Part shown: positions 1 to 11,814 of the stretch, in pieces
How positions within the stretch are numbered: position 1 is the first letter of the stretch
Layout of the letters: every line of letters begins with the position of its first letter
Origin: Dryas octopetala
Lineage: Eukaryota; Streptophyta; Magnoliopsida; Rosales; Rosaceae
Length of the DNA: 64,000 bases
NCBI GenBank assembly: GCA_963921425.1
Contig: OY992839.1
Coordinates: 15,231,409-15,295,408, forward strand
Direction: 5' to 3'
The notes under the pieces: generated by a model
What the model saw: the letters and a program-made list of their open reading frames with translations, nothing else
What the model was told of the DNA's origin: nothing
Databases searched by the model: none
Made by a program: the position numbers and the translations under genes

Positions 1-152
1 ATTTTGATAGTAATTTCCGTCGTTTCCGTCTAATTTCTGTCGAAATTTAAAAATCTTCGAAATTTCCGTCGAAATTTCCATCGAAATTTCCGTCGAAATT
101 TCCATCGAAATTTCCATCAAAATTTCCTCGAAACCCGAAATTTTATTCCTTG
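1..152. mobile_element. Terminus of a DNA transposon, cut by the window edge
   Basis: This stretch repeats the words AATTTCCGTCGAAATTTCC and ends in CCCGAAATTTTATTCCTTG. Read on the minus strand it begins CAAGGAATAAAATTTCGGG, which is the same start as the nested element at 57890. The first 100 or so bases also match 57893-57995 in inverted orientation, with a few extra copies of the short CGAAATTTCCGT/CATCGAAATTTCC unit here. It is therefore one end of a second copy of that family, whose body lies before the window. No coding sequence is visible. Confidence 0.7.
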
Positions 153-477
153 CTTCTATCTACCTCTCGTCTACATATCACTTAACTCTCATCTACCTCT
201 CATCCAACTCCCCAACTAACTTTTATCTATCTCTCATCTAACTCTTCAACTTAACTCTCATCTACCTCTCATTTCAATCATTATAAAGAGAATCATATGA
301 CACACTCCTCATCCACAACTCTCATCTTCTAATTCACACTTTGTCATTCTAAACACTATCTCATCCTACACATCCAACACCTTCTTAATGGATCCAAACT
401 TCTCATTGGATCCCAACTATGATGTTCACTTTCAATTTGAGCAAGCAAACTATGATAATAAACGATACTTGTCTTGA
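153..477 (+). other. Promoter-like stretch with a 29-codon ORF start
   Basis: Four imperfect copies of a CTCATCTACCTCT-like unit lie at about 170-270. A TATAAAG box at 282-288 and a CA-rich leader follow. An ATG at 388 opens a 29-codon frame starting MDPNFSLDPNYDV that stops at 477, just before retroelement-like sequence. It looks like the promoter and first codons of a gene or transposon gene that was cut off by rearrangement. I do not recognise the protein. Confidence 0.3.
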
Positions 478-479
478 TT

Positions 480-797
480 CTTCCAAATTGGATTTTTAGA
501 GATTCTTATGATCAGTTGTCGCCGGTTATCTGGACAAATTTTTCCCGAACTTGCCTCCATAAAATTTTTTCGGGTTGCTTCGTACCCGACGACCGGATCT
601 TGAGAAATTTCTACATAAATATTGCACAAGATAGCTTGTTTATCGGGAGAATAATTGGCCCCCTTACTTTTGATTGAAAGGGTCTCTATGAGATCACCAA
701 AGTAGTAAAGCCAGGAACCTACATACTTAGGAGCTCGCGTGGAAAAGTGCTGGAACACCCATGGAACACAAAGCATCTTCGCTACTATTACAAATAG
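480..797 (+). pseudogene. LTR-retrotransposon integrase C-terminal remnant
   Basis: From 678 to 797 the plus frame reads a tail with KGLYEITKVVKPGTYILRS and then HPWNTKHLRYYYK and a stop. This is the layout of the C-terminal end of plant Ty3/gypsy polyproteins, where a GPY/F-like motif is followed by a Pro-Trp-Asn...Leu-(Lys/Arg)-Tyr-Tyr end. The codon before KGL is TGA where a Trp codon would fit (LTFD-stop-KGLYEI), so the frame is broken. Upstream, 600-677 reads DSLFIGRIIGPLTFD in the same frame, which also fits. No reverse transcriptase or protease is visible, so only the last part of pol remains. Confidence 0.6.
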
Positions 798-2400
798 AGG
801 GTGTTTCTGATTGGAAGCCATTGTTTTGTTTTCTTGCTTTAAGTAATGGTGTTATGCGCACCGTTAGGTTAGATCGTTTGGTATTGGCGTCTCGCACGCC
901 GCTTTGATTAGGAGTTGTTTACTTTCCGTTTGCTTGAAACATATTTTGACCAACTGCATGTTGGATCTCTTAGGATTATTATTCGTTTTGGCGTAATAAA
1001 ATTTAATTTTTCTTCCCTAAGATGATGTGAAAGATGTATGAGGTGGAAGGTGGGTATGCTGAGAATCTTTTAGGCTTAAATAAAAAAACAAGGAAGTTAA
1101 GAACCCAAGGGTTAACCCTCACGCCAAAGGAAACAATCCGACTAAGGTCCAAGCAAATAAAATCATGCAATTAGAATACAAATAACATCCAAGAACGGGC
1201 ACACTCCTATCAGCCGGTAAACCTGCATCACCCACAGGAAATTCCCACCATCTGAAGGTGAACAAATACTCAGGTTTTCACGCCTTATTGGACGCACGAT
1301 TCCCTTCGATCACTTTCCCGTTACGGGGTGAAGCATAGATTCAAACCAGACCATCCTTAACATGGTACATGCTAAGGTTATATAAGTAACTAAACTGCAA
1401 GGGCAAGGGCCCATCATATCCCAACCCGGCAAAAACAAATCTCAAGTTAACCATCAACCGTCGTAAGCTATGCAGGTGCCACCTCGAAAAATTGAAGGAT
1501 ACGCTAAATATAATGGGGGAGGGGGAGCCGAAATCCCAGCTCAAACCAAAATGGGTGGATAAGGACATTGCTAGGTGGAGGGTAGCTCAGCACCTTGTCT
1601 CGCTGGGGTAGCCTCATCTTGACACACTCTGGAATATCATAATGTTGTCTGAAGGCCATAAGACACTCATCCATCAAGGTGTTGGCATGTAGCTACGCCG
1701 TGTCAACAACCCAAGACATGCAGGCACCGTCTACATCACTGGTGTAACCCTCTGCCCGTGAGGACGAGTCTCCAACTGCTGGGCCATCACTCCCAGAGGA
1801 AGTAGAGTTCTCTCTAGAATAAGAAGACAACGATTCATCGTACGTAAAGGACAACGAGCCACTCTCACTGCCCGACATGATAGGCATCTACAAAAAATAA
1901 GGCACGGGCATAAGTTCGGTAAAGCAAAACAAAATGTTGAACCTATTTCTAGTCTTAAGTTGCTTGAGCGTCTGTACGAACTTAATGTCCAGTAAAAGTA
2001 ACTGTAACGAAAATTTTATAGCTAAAAGTGAAAGCATAAATGCTTACTGGGGGAGGATGATGTATCACCGGAATGGAGGACTGGGGCTGAAATCACCACT
2101 AGGTAGCTGTCGAAACTAACATATACAAACAAGCCCAGTCCTAAGTTTGCGGCAAGAATAAAGGTACAACAAAAATCATGTAACATGAGAAACTTGTCTT
2201 ACCTTGCCTAGGCTAAAACTTGCGCCGGTCAAGAACTCCACGTAATACAGCTTCATGGTTCGCAACCACAACATGTAAAAAAAAGAGGCGTCACTTGCCT
2301 TGCTAAAGCATAGGTCCGAGCAATGATTCTTTACGAAAAATTTCTAAACAGAGGCAAAATTGACTGCGTGACGAATTTTGCGCATCAACAATAATTAACC
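798..2400. other. Gene-free stretch, probably retroelement-derived
   Basis: This lies directly after the pol tail. It has moderate GC content and only short frames, for example a 64-codon minus frame at 1693-1887 rich in Ser and acidic residues, with no recognisable domain. Its position suggests the 3' part or LTR of the same dead retroelement. I could not find a matching second LTR or a polypurine tract, so this is a guess from context. Confidence 0.3.
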
Positions 2401-3164
2401 ATTTGTACTCCACTCACTCTCTTTCCTTCAACTTTTGAGTAACTGGGTCTTATTTTTTCCTTGGTTTTAGAGATTGCTATGCTAAACTTTTTTGATAAAT
2501 TTGGCACAAAAATTGAGCATTTGCTATTTTAGCTTTAGCAACAACATCCACATTTCTTCGAAAAATGAAATGACATCCACATTTCTTCAAAAAATCTAAT
2601 TAACCTTTGACACTTATCTTTTATGCTCTCAACATCATATGTATTGGTAGACCTATTTGGCTTGTATTCACCATGTCTCTCACAACCCAAAAATATTTGA
2701 GGTCTCTTTATCCTCTTTCCAACCCCACCTGAATCGAACCTCTTAATTATGAACACCGTGTTGTGCCTCAAACCTTACCCACAAACCCAACTAATCAATC
2801 TAGATTTACTTAAAAATATTTGCACAAAGAATTCATATTATTTAGACACCAATTTAGGCAATTTATAGTAAAATAAGTTGGTTTCAATTAGTTCCTTATC
2901 AGTCATAAATCCATTACTGTAGTCGGCATGTTCAGTTCCAACCGAGCTACCTCGAGTAGAGGCATTACCCTCTTCTTACCTAATTTTCATCTTATTTTAT
3001 TTTCTCATGGTTTCTCGATAACCAACTAGAGTTTAATTCAAAATTCAAACCGAAGAAATCAAATTAAAACGAAAATTCAAAAACTTACAAAGAGATTCTT
3101 AAAGCAATGGTGTTGGCACACGTTTGAGAGATAAAGTAGTAGAGAGATAGTGAGAGAGAAAGTC

Positions 3165-3211
<47 letters not shown>

Positions 3212-4048
3212 CGTGAAGATAATGAGACACAGAGAGACAAGGAGAGTAATTAAAAAAGAAATGGAAAAATTAGTAATTTTCAATGCTCTAAAATATGACA
3301 TCAGCAAGTGATTTGCCTTTACTGACTAAATGGGATAAAATTTCAAAGTCCATTAACCTTTTTAGAAAAAAAAAAATAATAAGTCCACAGTGACTACTAT
3401 GTAATATTAAAATGAAATATAAATTAACATTCATTGTGAAGTTATATAATCTAAAAATGAGAAATGTGAGGGATCAAGAATAAAATTCCCAAAACAAAAA
3501 TTTCACGTGGCCAAGCTCAAAATAACAATCTTAGTATGTTAATTCGGATCTACTAGACAGACCCACTATTAAAATTCCTACTTTGGTATACAAGGATGTT
3601 TCATGATCATTGCTGACATTTCTCAGCTCAATGGACTGCACTGCAATATGTTGGGTTGGCTATTACAAAGCTCCAAGCCTTGAATACACAAAACAAAGCG
3701 TTTCTTGCTCAATAATATGAACTAATGCAAGCATAAATGGACACAATTTAACTTCAATAAAATGAACTATAAACTTCTGCTTAGGCTTGATTCATAAAGA
3801 GCTAGATAAACAGTTTTACAACCTACAAGCTGGAGAACAATCCGAGTATGAACTATATGTGTGCACGCCATGCTTCAATAGAAAACGAGTCATTTAATAA
3901 TAAATAAAGGATAAATAAATAAGAAAAAAAAATTACAGATGCATCGTGCAAAGTAGTTGGTTCTATACAATGTGGATTTTACATGAACCTGTCAACTGAA
4001 ATTGAGACCATACAACATTATTAGGGAAACTTTGAAGACAAAGACAAC
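2401..4048. other. Intergenic stretch with an (AG)n microsatellite
   Basis: No gene is seen. A run of AG dinucleotides at about 3168-3208 is the clearest feature. The part nearest 4048 is likely to include the 3'UTR of the minus-strand TMEM230-like gene, but no polyadenylation site was assigned. Confidence 0.5.
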
Positions 4049-4854
4049 CTAGTAGTCAGGAATAGAGGCAAAACGGTATCCTTTTGCACCTCTCCATGCA
4101 TAGTATGCAAGTCGTGTCTCGTAAAAGCCTGCAGCCATAACAATCGCACGAAACTAGTCAATTTGTCAATCAAGCTCCTGACATGTATGAAGAATTTCCA
4201 TATGAAACTGGTTGGCCAATCAAGCTTCCCATGTATGAAGAATTTCAGAAAATCCATCCCAGGGTAGCTAGTAGTCAAGCCAGAGTCAGAAATATGGTTT
4301 ATGCTTTCTTTACTCCTATCATATGCTTATATAGGTGCATCACAGAGGAAATTCAACATAGGAATTAAGGGAATCTACACGTTATATGAAGTTATCCGTC
4401 CAAGAATTAATTGCCCTCTCCTCTAACTATATTATAAGACAAACTTTCAAATGCCTTAAATTGGGTCATTAATTTTAAAATTATATAGCATCTATTATAT
4501 AGTCAGTTAGTCATATAACTAAAAAATGTCACAAGAGATAGGTAGAGATAAAGAAAGAGATGGAAATATCTTTGACATACCTGGGAGGAAGGTGAGAATT
4601 CCTAGAGCCAAAAGGCCATACACTTGGGACAGCTCCCCTCCCATGTGACCGGTGAAAATGAAATATGAAAGAAAGAGAAGCAATGATCCAAGAGAAAGCA
4701 GGAAAAGAGCAAGGACTATGGACTTCCATGGGATTTTATCGAAGGACTTTGGTGAATAGTCAAACCGAGGGTCATAGCGTCTTCCATTACCATCATCATC
4801 TTCATCAGTAGGAAGAGGGCTATAATGAACATGGCGCCTAGAAGCCATAGCCAA
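4049..4854 (-). CDS. TMEM230-like (DUF872) small membrane protein, 2 coding exons
   Basis: Coding exons are 4854-4581 and 4128-4049 on the minus strand. The donor reads CCCAG|GTATGTC and the acceptor CTGCAG|GCTTTT. Joined they give 117 residues ending RFASIPDY. The N-terminus is polar (SPLPTDEDDDGNGRRYDPRF). A conserved SFDKIPWKSI segment leads into two membrane segments, at about residues 46-67 and 75-91, and then a short tail with FYETRLAYYAWRGAKGY. This is the plant TMEM230/DUF872 family pattern at normal length. In animals TMEM230 acts on secretory and recycling vesicles. The plant role is poorly defined, and an endomembrane location is inferred. The first ATG at 4854 is chosen because the family start (MASRRHV-like) follows it within two codons. 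The intron of 452 bp is ordinary, and no defect is seen. Confidence 0.9.
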
Positions 4855-4870
4855 GGATGTTCAACAACAA

Positions 4871-6150
4871 CTGAAGATCAAGAATGAAGCAGACTAAGTA
4901 GCCTCAAACATAAAATAAGGTTAATTTTTTTTAAGCAAAGAGCAAAATGCAGGATATGAATGCAAATATAATAGAAGTGTGAACAGGTTAAATAAAGAGA
5001 AAATTAATTAACACTGACTTCCTCTAACAACTACATTAAATGTAAAATCACCCCACAGCCAACCAGGCATCCGGAAAAAGAAAATGAATTAAAAGAATCC
5101 CAAATTGCACTATCAAGTAACAAGTAGAAATACACTGTAATAAAGGTGGGTTAAAAAAAAGAGTAGAAACACCATAAAGATGATAGAACTTGCATGCGTG
5201 GTTCCTGTTCTCAGAATCAAGAACAAGAAGTGGATTGGATTGGAGTAGAAAAAAGATAAATACAACCAATCAAAGATTACATGAACAAAGGGTAGGCAAT
5301 TGCGTATTCTCTTTTGAATAGGGAAATAGAACTCTCAGGTAAACACAAAGAATGAGTTTCAAATATCATAATTGGGAAAAAAACAGAAGTAAAATTCTTT
5401 TCGTTTCTGAAAGGGAAAAAATTATGTTCAATTGTTCATATGAAGGGAAAATTTGAGAACAATGAATTCATGTTATTAGTTTTTTTTTTTTTACCAGAAT
5501 TCATGTTATTAGTTTTTTTCTTCAATCTCCTATATCAAAAAAACAAAATTATTTCTTCAATCACAAAGTAAAGGGTCAAATTTTCAAGTACTTCAATCTG
5601 GTTCATCAAAAAAAATAAAAAAATTACTTCAATCTTAAAAGGCAGCCCTATCTCCAATAACAAGTTAAGAACCTCATGTTAATCATAATATAAAATTTGT
5701 AAATGAACAAGTTTGGGGAGCTAAACCCAGATCACAATTATGCAAACTACAATGAGAAACAAACGATACACAACCACTCACTCAATTATGCGTACCTAAT
5801 CTTCTTATAATAGATAACCAATTGAACAGAAATAACAGAAATCAAAATACAATCACACATACACAAAACATAGAACATGAGAGAGTCCGAATGGATCCTA
5901 AAAGACCAAACCCAATCCAATTTAACCAAACCCATAAGCTAAAATCACAAGAATATTTACCAAATCTACTTACCCAGGACTTGGTCCTATCAAGCATCAA
6001 CCTCAACGTGGATTGCAAGCCTGACACCTCTTCTCTGCAAATGCGCTAATCCTAAGATTGAAATTTAACCTTAGTCAGTCACTAACAAAAGGGAATTGAA
6101 GGGGATCAATTGGGTTGTTGGGTTTGATCAGTAAACCCGAAGAAGAAAGC
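4871..6150 (-). promoter_or_regulatory. Likely 5'UTR intron, leader exon and promoter of the TMEM230-like gene
   Basis: On the minus strand a good donor (CCTGG|GTAAGTAGA) ends a leader exon at 5974. A good acceptor (GATCTTCAG|TTGTTG) starts the ATG exon at 4870. The intron would be 4871-5973 and AT-rich. The leader exon would extend to about 6130-6150, where a pyrimidine-rich minus-strand sequence (CCCTTCTGCTTTCTTCTTC) looks like a plant transcript start. This is inferred from splice consensus only. Confidence 0.5.
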
Positions 6151-6552
6151 AGAAGGGGAACTGGGAAGGAGGGAAAGGCTGGTAACTGGGTTTACGGGCT
6201 GGGCTGACCAAATTAGGAATGGGCTTGGATGGGCTTTTTTGGACCTTAGGGCCATGGCTGTATTATGAGTTATGACCCTTCTGCAAAATTAAAAAATAAT
6301 TTCTTGCTCAGTGTCGTTTGATTAGATCAACTTTAATCTGACGGCTGGAGTTCAATATCTATATCTATCTTCCTTTTCTTTTTTTTTTTTGAGAGAGATT
6401 AATTCTTATATAGGCATAACGATTCAAGAAGATAAACATACATAAGCTTTAGAAATGTTGTATTATTAAATTGTAATTTGTAAGATTTTAATACGAGAAA
6501 ATATGAGTGTAAATCTATAATTATTCAATGTCTAATTACTTCCAACTATTAG

Positions 6553-6893
6553 CAGGGGCGGACCAACGTTGGGAGGCAGGGGTTGGGCAACCCCCCAACG
6601 CCGGTGAAGCCTTCCCTTGAAGCCCCCTTCTTCAATGTCGGTGACTCCCCAACGTGGCGGTACGCCCACTACCTGTTTGTTGAAATGCCCCCTGAGCAAT
6701 CTTCTGATTTTGTAGTTTTTATGTTTTTTTTTTCAGTTAAGCCTAGCCAAAACGACGTCGTTTTGAGCCATGCTTAATTTTTTTTAATTATCCTAATCAA
6801 AAAGGCACCGTTTTTAAGTCAGGATTTAGAAAAAAAAAATTAAAACAAACCACTAGCCCAACCTCCAAGATAAAAAACCTAGATCCACCACTG
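6553..6893. mobile_element. Non-autonomous hAT-type element, 341 bp
   Basis: The left end begins CAGGGGCGGACC and the right end finishes GATCCACCACTG, giving short imperfect inverted ends of the hAT type. The flanks are ACTATTAG (6545-6552) and ACTGTTAG (6894-6901), a target duplication matching at 7 of 8 positions. No transposase is present. The interior is C-rich at the left and AT-rich at the right. Confidence 0.75.
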
Positions 6894-6901
6894 ACTGTTA
6901 G

Positions 6902-9110
6902 TCCGTTGCCAATAATCATTAGGTCAGATAAAAATATTATGGATGCCAATTTGTTTATAATCAAAATACTTACTGACTGTTACTCTCATTTTTCTATTTA
7001 ATAGGTCCACACCAAAATTCAAAACTTCCTTCCTTTATAATAAGCACACACAAGTTTTAGTATTGATAAAATAGCTCATCTTTATTAGTGTGAGACGCCT
7101 TAGCTCTTTTCATCAACTCCTCACTCTTGAGAACAGTTTGATATAATTAAAAGCATTAATATAGATTAATGTCACAAATTAAAAGGTACATTTTTACTTT
7201 TAGAAATTAAACAACTTCTTATTTATTTATTTTAGGTTTGGTATTTTCCCGATATTGAAATTTGTTTAATTTTAGACCTAACATATAAAGTTGACAATAT
7301 GACTAGGTCTAGTACTCCACACCTGACACTATGACTACGTACCATTGGCCCAGTCTGGCCAGTTGAGAAAGTTCAGTTGGAGGATTGTATTGAGGTCTCT
7401 CGACCAAGGAGTCTGGTTTTCTTTTTTTCTTAATTTATATGGGAAAGATAGAATTTCTCTATTTTGTGTAGAGAAAAAAAGCAATATTACTCAATAGTTA
7501 GTTGGTAGTCAATGAGTATATTATTCTCTATAAACTGTATATTATATAATATAATACGTACAAAAATTAGTTATCTGTTATCTCATCTAACAAGATATCG
7601 GTTATATATAATAATTTTTTTGTAGATTAATTTGTTAATTTGGTTCCGCAGTGGATGTAGCCATGTGTGCATGTAGCTTTCGATCAGTTTAGTTTTTGAA
7701 TAGGCAACGACTCTTGCTGGATTAATGCTCATCAATCGTAATGAAAGTTGAAGTCAGCCACTGCATCATATTCATATATGCATGTAGTTATCTTCAACCG
7801 TCCAACCTTTTTCAAATCACCTCTCTTTGGCTTATAGAGAGGTCATCATCATATTAATGGTCTATGGCCGACCAAAATATGTCAAACTTGGGACACGTGT
7901 AGGGTTGCTAAGGTGACACGATCGCTTATGCATGGTTAATCATTTGTTTAATATGTAACCATCCTTGTTAATTTGTTTAAATATTCACCATATTCAGCTA
8001 TTGGTACCCACAGGTCACAGACGACCACCGATTTCTTTCATTTTATAATTGTTAGTGCTTGGACGACATGTATATTCCTTCATCATGCATGGAGCCTCTT
8101 GTCTTTGTGTTATCATTCTAGATAGATTGTTCTTTAGGAGGGTCAATTCCTCCCCTAAATTTACAATGTTAACCCAAGAGTGTATCTATGTTCTTCCTAA
8201 TTATTTTTCAGCATGGTTCTATAATCAAAATTGTTCACTTTTGGATCCCTTTTTAAAATTATTTTTGTAGAAAATTATTCAAATTAGAAATTGTTTATCA
8301 TAAAAATTATTTTTGTTTATTTATTTTATGACAAAATATATGATTAATTATTTTATATTCTATAAATATTTTATATTGATGATCCTTGAAAGTTGAAACA
8401 AAAAACATAAAAAAGAAATATTTCAAATCACTGAACCTCATTTTTAACAAATTACATATTAATACATAGGTGTTTTGCACTAATACTACCCAGATTATAG
8501 GGAGTATGCATATTTACCACCAAAATTTTATTTTTCTTACAATTAATCACTCAAATTTCACTAAATGGATTATAGGGAGTATGCATATTTACCACCCAAA
8601 TTTTATTTTTCTTACAATTAATCACTCAAATTTCACTAAATGTGACAATGTGGTTCTGTTCAAAACTCAAGATTTAAACTCTAAGTCATAAATTTCAGAA
8701 CTTTAATTCTAAATTCTAAATCTCATTTATATACCATGTACTTTATTTATATACCCTAAACTAAATTAAGAGTGTGCAACGTCATAATTTTATACCCATA
8801 AATAATAATAAAAAGTTATAGGTAAATTAGTATTTTTTAATGTATCAAAAGTACATATCATCAAGTAAATTGAACTTAGTAACTAAAATGATATATAATT
8901 TCAAAACTAGCTCATTGACTTATACGAAAAAATAAAATCTATATTATCCATTATGTAATATTGAAATATTTTATTAATTAAATGTAGTTTGCTATAATTT
9001 ATTTTGCTTATCAATATTAACCCCTTACTAGAATTATACATTGTCCAAACATTTGGTTATTAATTTATTATGCATTGTCCAAACATTGTACATGTATATA
9101 ATATTCATTG
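6902..9110. other. AT-rich intergenic stretch
   Basis: No gene is seen. A palindromic ACACGTGT G-box occurs at 7893-7900. A tandem duplication lies at 8494-8643 and is listed separately. The rest is low-complexity AT-rich sequence. Confidence 0.5.
8494..8643. repeat. 75-bp tandem duplication, two copies
   Basis: The unit starting ATTATAGGGAGTATGCATAT at 8494 is repeated from 8569 with almost no change. Because 75 is a multiple of three, a short plus-strand frame continues through both copies, but its peptide (IIGSMHIYH... twice) has no recognisable domain and is probably not coding. Near-identity implies a recent duplication. Confidence 0.85.
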
Positions 9111-9254
9111 TGACACATGACATCGATCATGTCCTCGACCATCATCAATTCATCAATTCATCATCATCACCATCCCTCAAACAATCCCAAAGGCCAAAGG
9201 ACCCCAGCCAATCGCAATAGGCCATACATGTCAAGGTCACGAGCCAAGTTAGAT

Positions 9255-9560
9255 GTGAGAGAGAGAGAGAGAGAGAGAGATGGAGATATATTGCTGCCAC
9301 AGCATTGCGCCACGTCGCTTGGGCCGGATTTGACCCGGCTTATATCTAGAGCTGCGCGCTGATTGGCTGCTCGCCAGAACAAAAATATCTAGCGCCAAGC
9401 TCAGCCAAGCAGTGCTGCTGCTGCTGCGTCTTCGCTCTTGACTAGTCTTCCACCCAGATATTTTTGTCCTGACCGTCAACCCCAGCCCGCTCCCTCCCAG
9501 CCATTCATCTGCCCACGTGTCGCTTCCTCGTCAAACCATGCATTTCGGGCACAGCTGCCC
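9255..9560. promoter_or_regulatory. GC-rich promoter-like module with paired evening elements and an ABRE/G-box
   Basis: This block is much richer in G+C than its surroundings. It holds an exact evening element AAAATATCT on the plus strand at 9382-9390 and another on the minus strand at 9456-9464. The two sit in an inverted repeat, CAGAACAAAAATATCT (9375-9390) against CAGGACAAAAATATCT read on the minus strand (9456-9471), matching at 15 of 16 positions. A G-box/ABRE (CCCACGTGTC) lies at 9512-9521 and a CCACGTCG at 9310-9317. Evening elements bind CCA1/LHY/RVE MYB factors, and evening-phased genes such as GIGANTEA combine them with ABRE-like sites. No coding exon lies next to it. A transposon is inserted 18 bp beyond its right edge. 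Confidence 0.55.
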
Positions 9561-9577
9561 GGTTTATTTTTAAATTA

Positions 9578-10717
9578 GAACAAATTATAATTTAGTACTT
9601 CAATTTTACATGTTATTTCAATTTAGTACTATAATTTTGAAAACTTGTAAAAAAATACCTCAACTTTCAATTTGTGTCAAAATAGTACCTCCATTAGTTT
9701 TTCCGTCAAATAAATCATTATCTGCTGATGTGGCAGAAATATTTTCGTCTTTTTACCCACATTTAAAAAATAATAATATTTTTAAAAACTTTTGAATAAA
9801 AAAATTCTTTAAAAAATTAAAACTTTCAAAAATAAAAAAAAATTGGGGGAGAATGATTTGGTTGAAGAGGGGTGGGTCGGGGAAGAGGGGTGAGGGGGGC
9901 TGGGTTGGGGGTTTGGGTAAAGGGGGTGGGTCGGGGAGGGGCTGGATTGGGTTGGGGGGAGAGAGGCTGTTGCTGGGTGGGGGGTACGACGGGGCTGAGG
10001 GTGAGGGGGAGGGGGAGGGGGTACAATGGGGCTGGGGTAGGGGGAAAGGGTGCGATGGGACTGGGGGTGGGGGGGAGGGTGGATCGGGCAGGGAGAGGGG
10101 ATGGGTGTGACGGGGGTGGGGGGAGGGTGGGTCGGGTAGGGGGATGGGTGCGACGGGGCTAGGGCTGGGGGGGAGGGGGTGCGACGGGGCTGGGGCTGGG
10201 GGTGAGTCGAGCAGGGAGAAAAGGGAGGATGGGGGGCGAGCTGGGGAGGGGGCGGGCTGGGGCGAGGGGAGGGGCTGGGTGGGGGGTGGGGACAGGAAGG
10301 GGAGGGCTGGGTGGGGCCTAGGAGGGGAGGGGACGGGGCTGAGATTAGGTGGCTGAGGGGGTGAGGGGGACGGGGCTAGGAATTGGGGGGGAGAGGGTGC
10401 TGCGTGTGGCATGGCTGGGGAAGGGGGAGGGTAAAAACAATTTGTACAAAATTTTTTTATTTTAATTATTTTTAGAAAATTTTTTAGAAAATTTTTTTAT
10501 TTAAAAGTTTTAAAAATATTATTATTTTTTAAACGTAGGTAAAAAAACGAAAATACCCCTGCCACATCAATAGATAACAGTTTATTTGATAGAAAAACTA
10601 ACAGATGTACTATTTTGACACAAATTGAAAGTTGAGGTACTTTTTTACAAGTTTTCAAAGTTGGAGTACTAAATTAAAACAACATGTAAAGTTGAGGTAC
10701 TAAATTGTAATTTGCTC
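9578..10717. mobile_element. Mutator-like element (MULE), 1140 bp, with a G-rich core
   Basis: The element is flanked by a perfect 9-bp target duplication, TTTAAATTA, at 9569-9577 and 10718-10726. Its terminal inverted repeats are at least 200 bp: the left begins GAACAAATTATAATTTAGTA and the right, read inward, begins GAGCAAATTACAATTTAGTA. Long inverted ends plus a 9-bp duplication are the mark of Mutator-like elements. No transposase is present. The core at 9843-10430 is almost entirely G runs separated by short A/T/C bases on the plus strand. The long Pro-rich frame on the other strand (9753-10412) is a by-product of this composition. A related copy lies at 22126-23531. Confidence 0.92.
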
Positions 10718-10726
10718 TTTAAATTA

Positions 10727-11808
10727 TTAAGGTTTGTTTCTGTTTTGTTTTGTTTTTTTTTTTTTTAATTCGTTGATGTGGGCACAAAACTACATATTTT
10801 ATGCGTACATGTATTATTCAAAATATTTACTCTAAAAATACAGTAAAAAATTTGGATATAATAATTTTTTTTACTACAGAATAATACGAGAATGATACGT
10901 GTTTAATATGGGATTAATATGCGTATACTTAAAAAATATATATATATATATATTATATGTTTGAATTGAAAAAATATGCTTTTTTTTTGTATCTTTTGAA
11001 AAATACAAAAAACGGAAGATGTTTTCAAAACTATGTACGTATGCGAATTTTACACGAATTTACTAACTATAATGTGGGCAATGAATAAAACATATCATAT
11101 ATCTTACATTAATTTTTTTTTTTTTCTGAGAAGGATCATATTATTTCTTACATTAAAATGCAACAATGAGAAAATCTTATATTAAAAATGATTAATGTTT
11201 TGTTTTTTTATAAAGAAATTAATATTTTGTTAGCATTAACTCTCTTGATTTCTTATTTTGGAAGAAGGAAGACAGGAGCATAAAATTGAAGGGGTATTTT
11301 TTTAATAAGTCCATTTGGACAAAAGTAGTTTTAAAAAAACCCAAATGCGGAAGCTCAATTTTCAACCGACCCACTTTTTAAAAATTAGGTACTACTGTAG
11401 TGCGCTACAGTACCTTTGAGAATTGTTACTGTCTAACATTAACTATTAAATTGTAAAAATACACTATTAATTGCTACTGTTTGGCAGTAGCAATTATTGT
11501 TACTGTGATAATTTCCTTAGTTAAAAAAAAAAAAAACCATGGAAAAAAACATAACATGGACTTATTTGTCATTCAACTTTTTAGGTGAATTTTTTTTGTA
11601 CAAAGAGCTCTCAAAGTGGCTTTTTTGTAATTAACTAAAATTAAAGTGATGAGTGTGGATATAAGTATATAATTAACCTTGTAAAATGCTCTAAGCATTT
11701 ATTATTTAATTTCCTTTTAGAATACAGTGAATTACAAATATATGAAAGTATACTTGACATCAAGACCTTATAGAGCAGATTTTAAAATATATATATATAT
11801 ATATTTAT
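10727..11808. other. AT-rich intergenic stretch
   Basis: No gene is seen. There are long A and T runs and short (TA)n tracts near 10935-10955 and 11790-11805. A small palindrome around GTAGTGCGCTAC lies near 11397-11408. Confidence 0.5.
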
Positions 11809-11814
11809 ATACGA

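Noticed and set aside
450..821. 123-codon minus-strand ORF
   Set aside because: The plus strand carries the recognisable retroelement integrase tail over the same bases, so the minus frame is a shadow.
9753..10412. 219-codon Pro/Ser-rich minus-strand ORF
   Set aside because: It lies wholly on the complement of the G-run core of a MULE. The Pro-Ser composition follows from C-runs, and there is no homology or codon structure.
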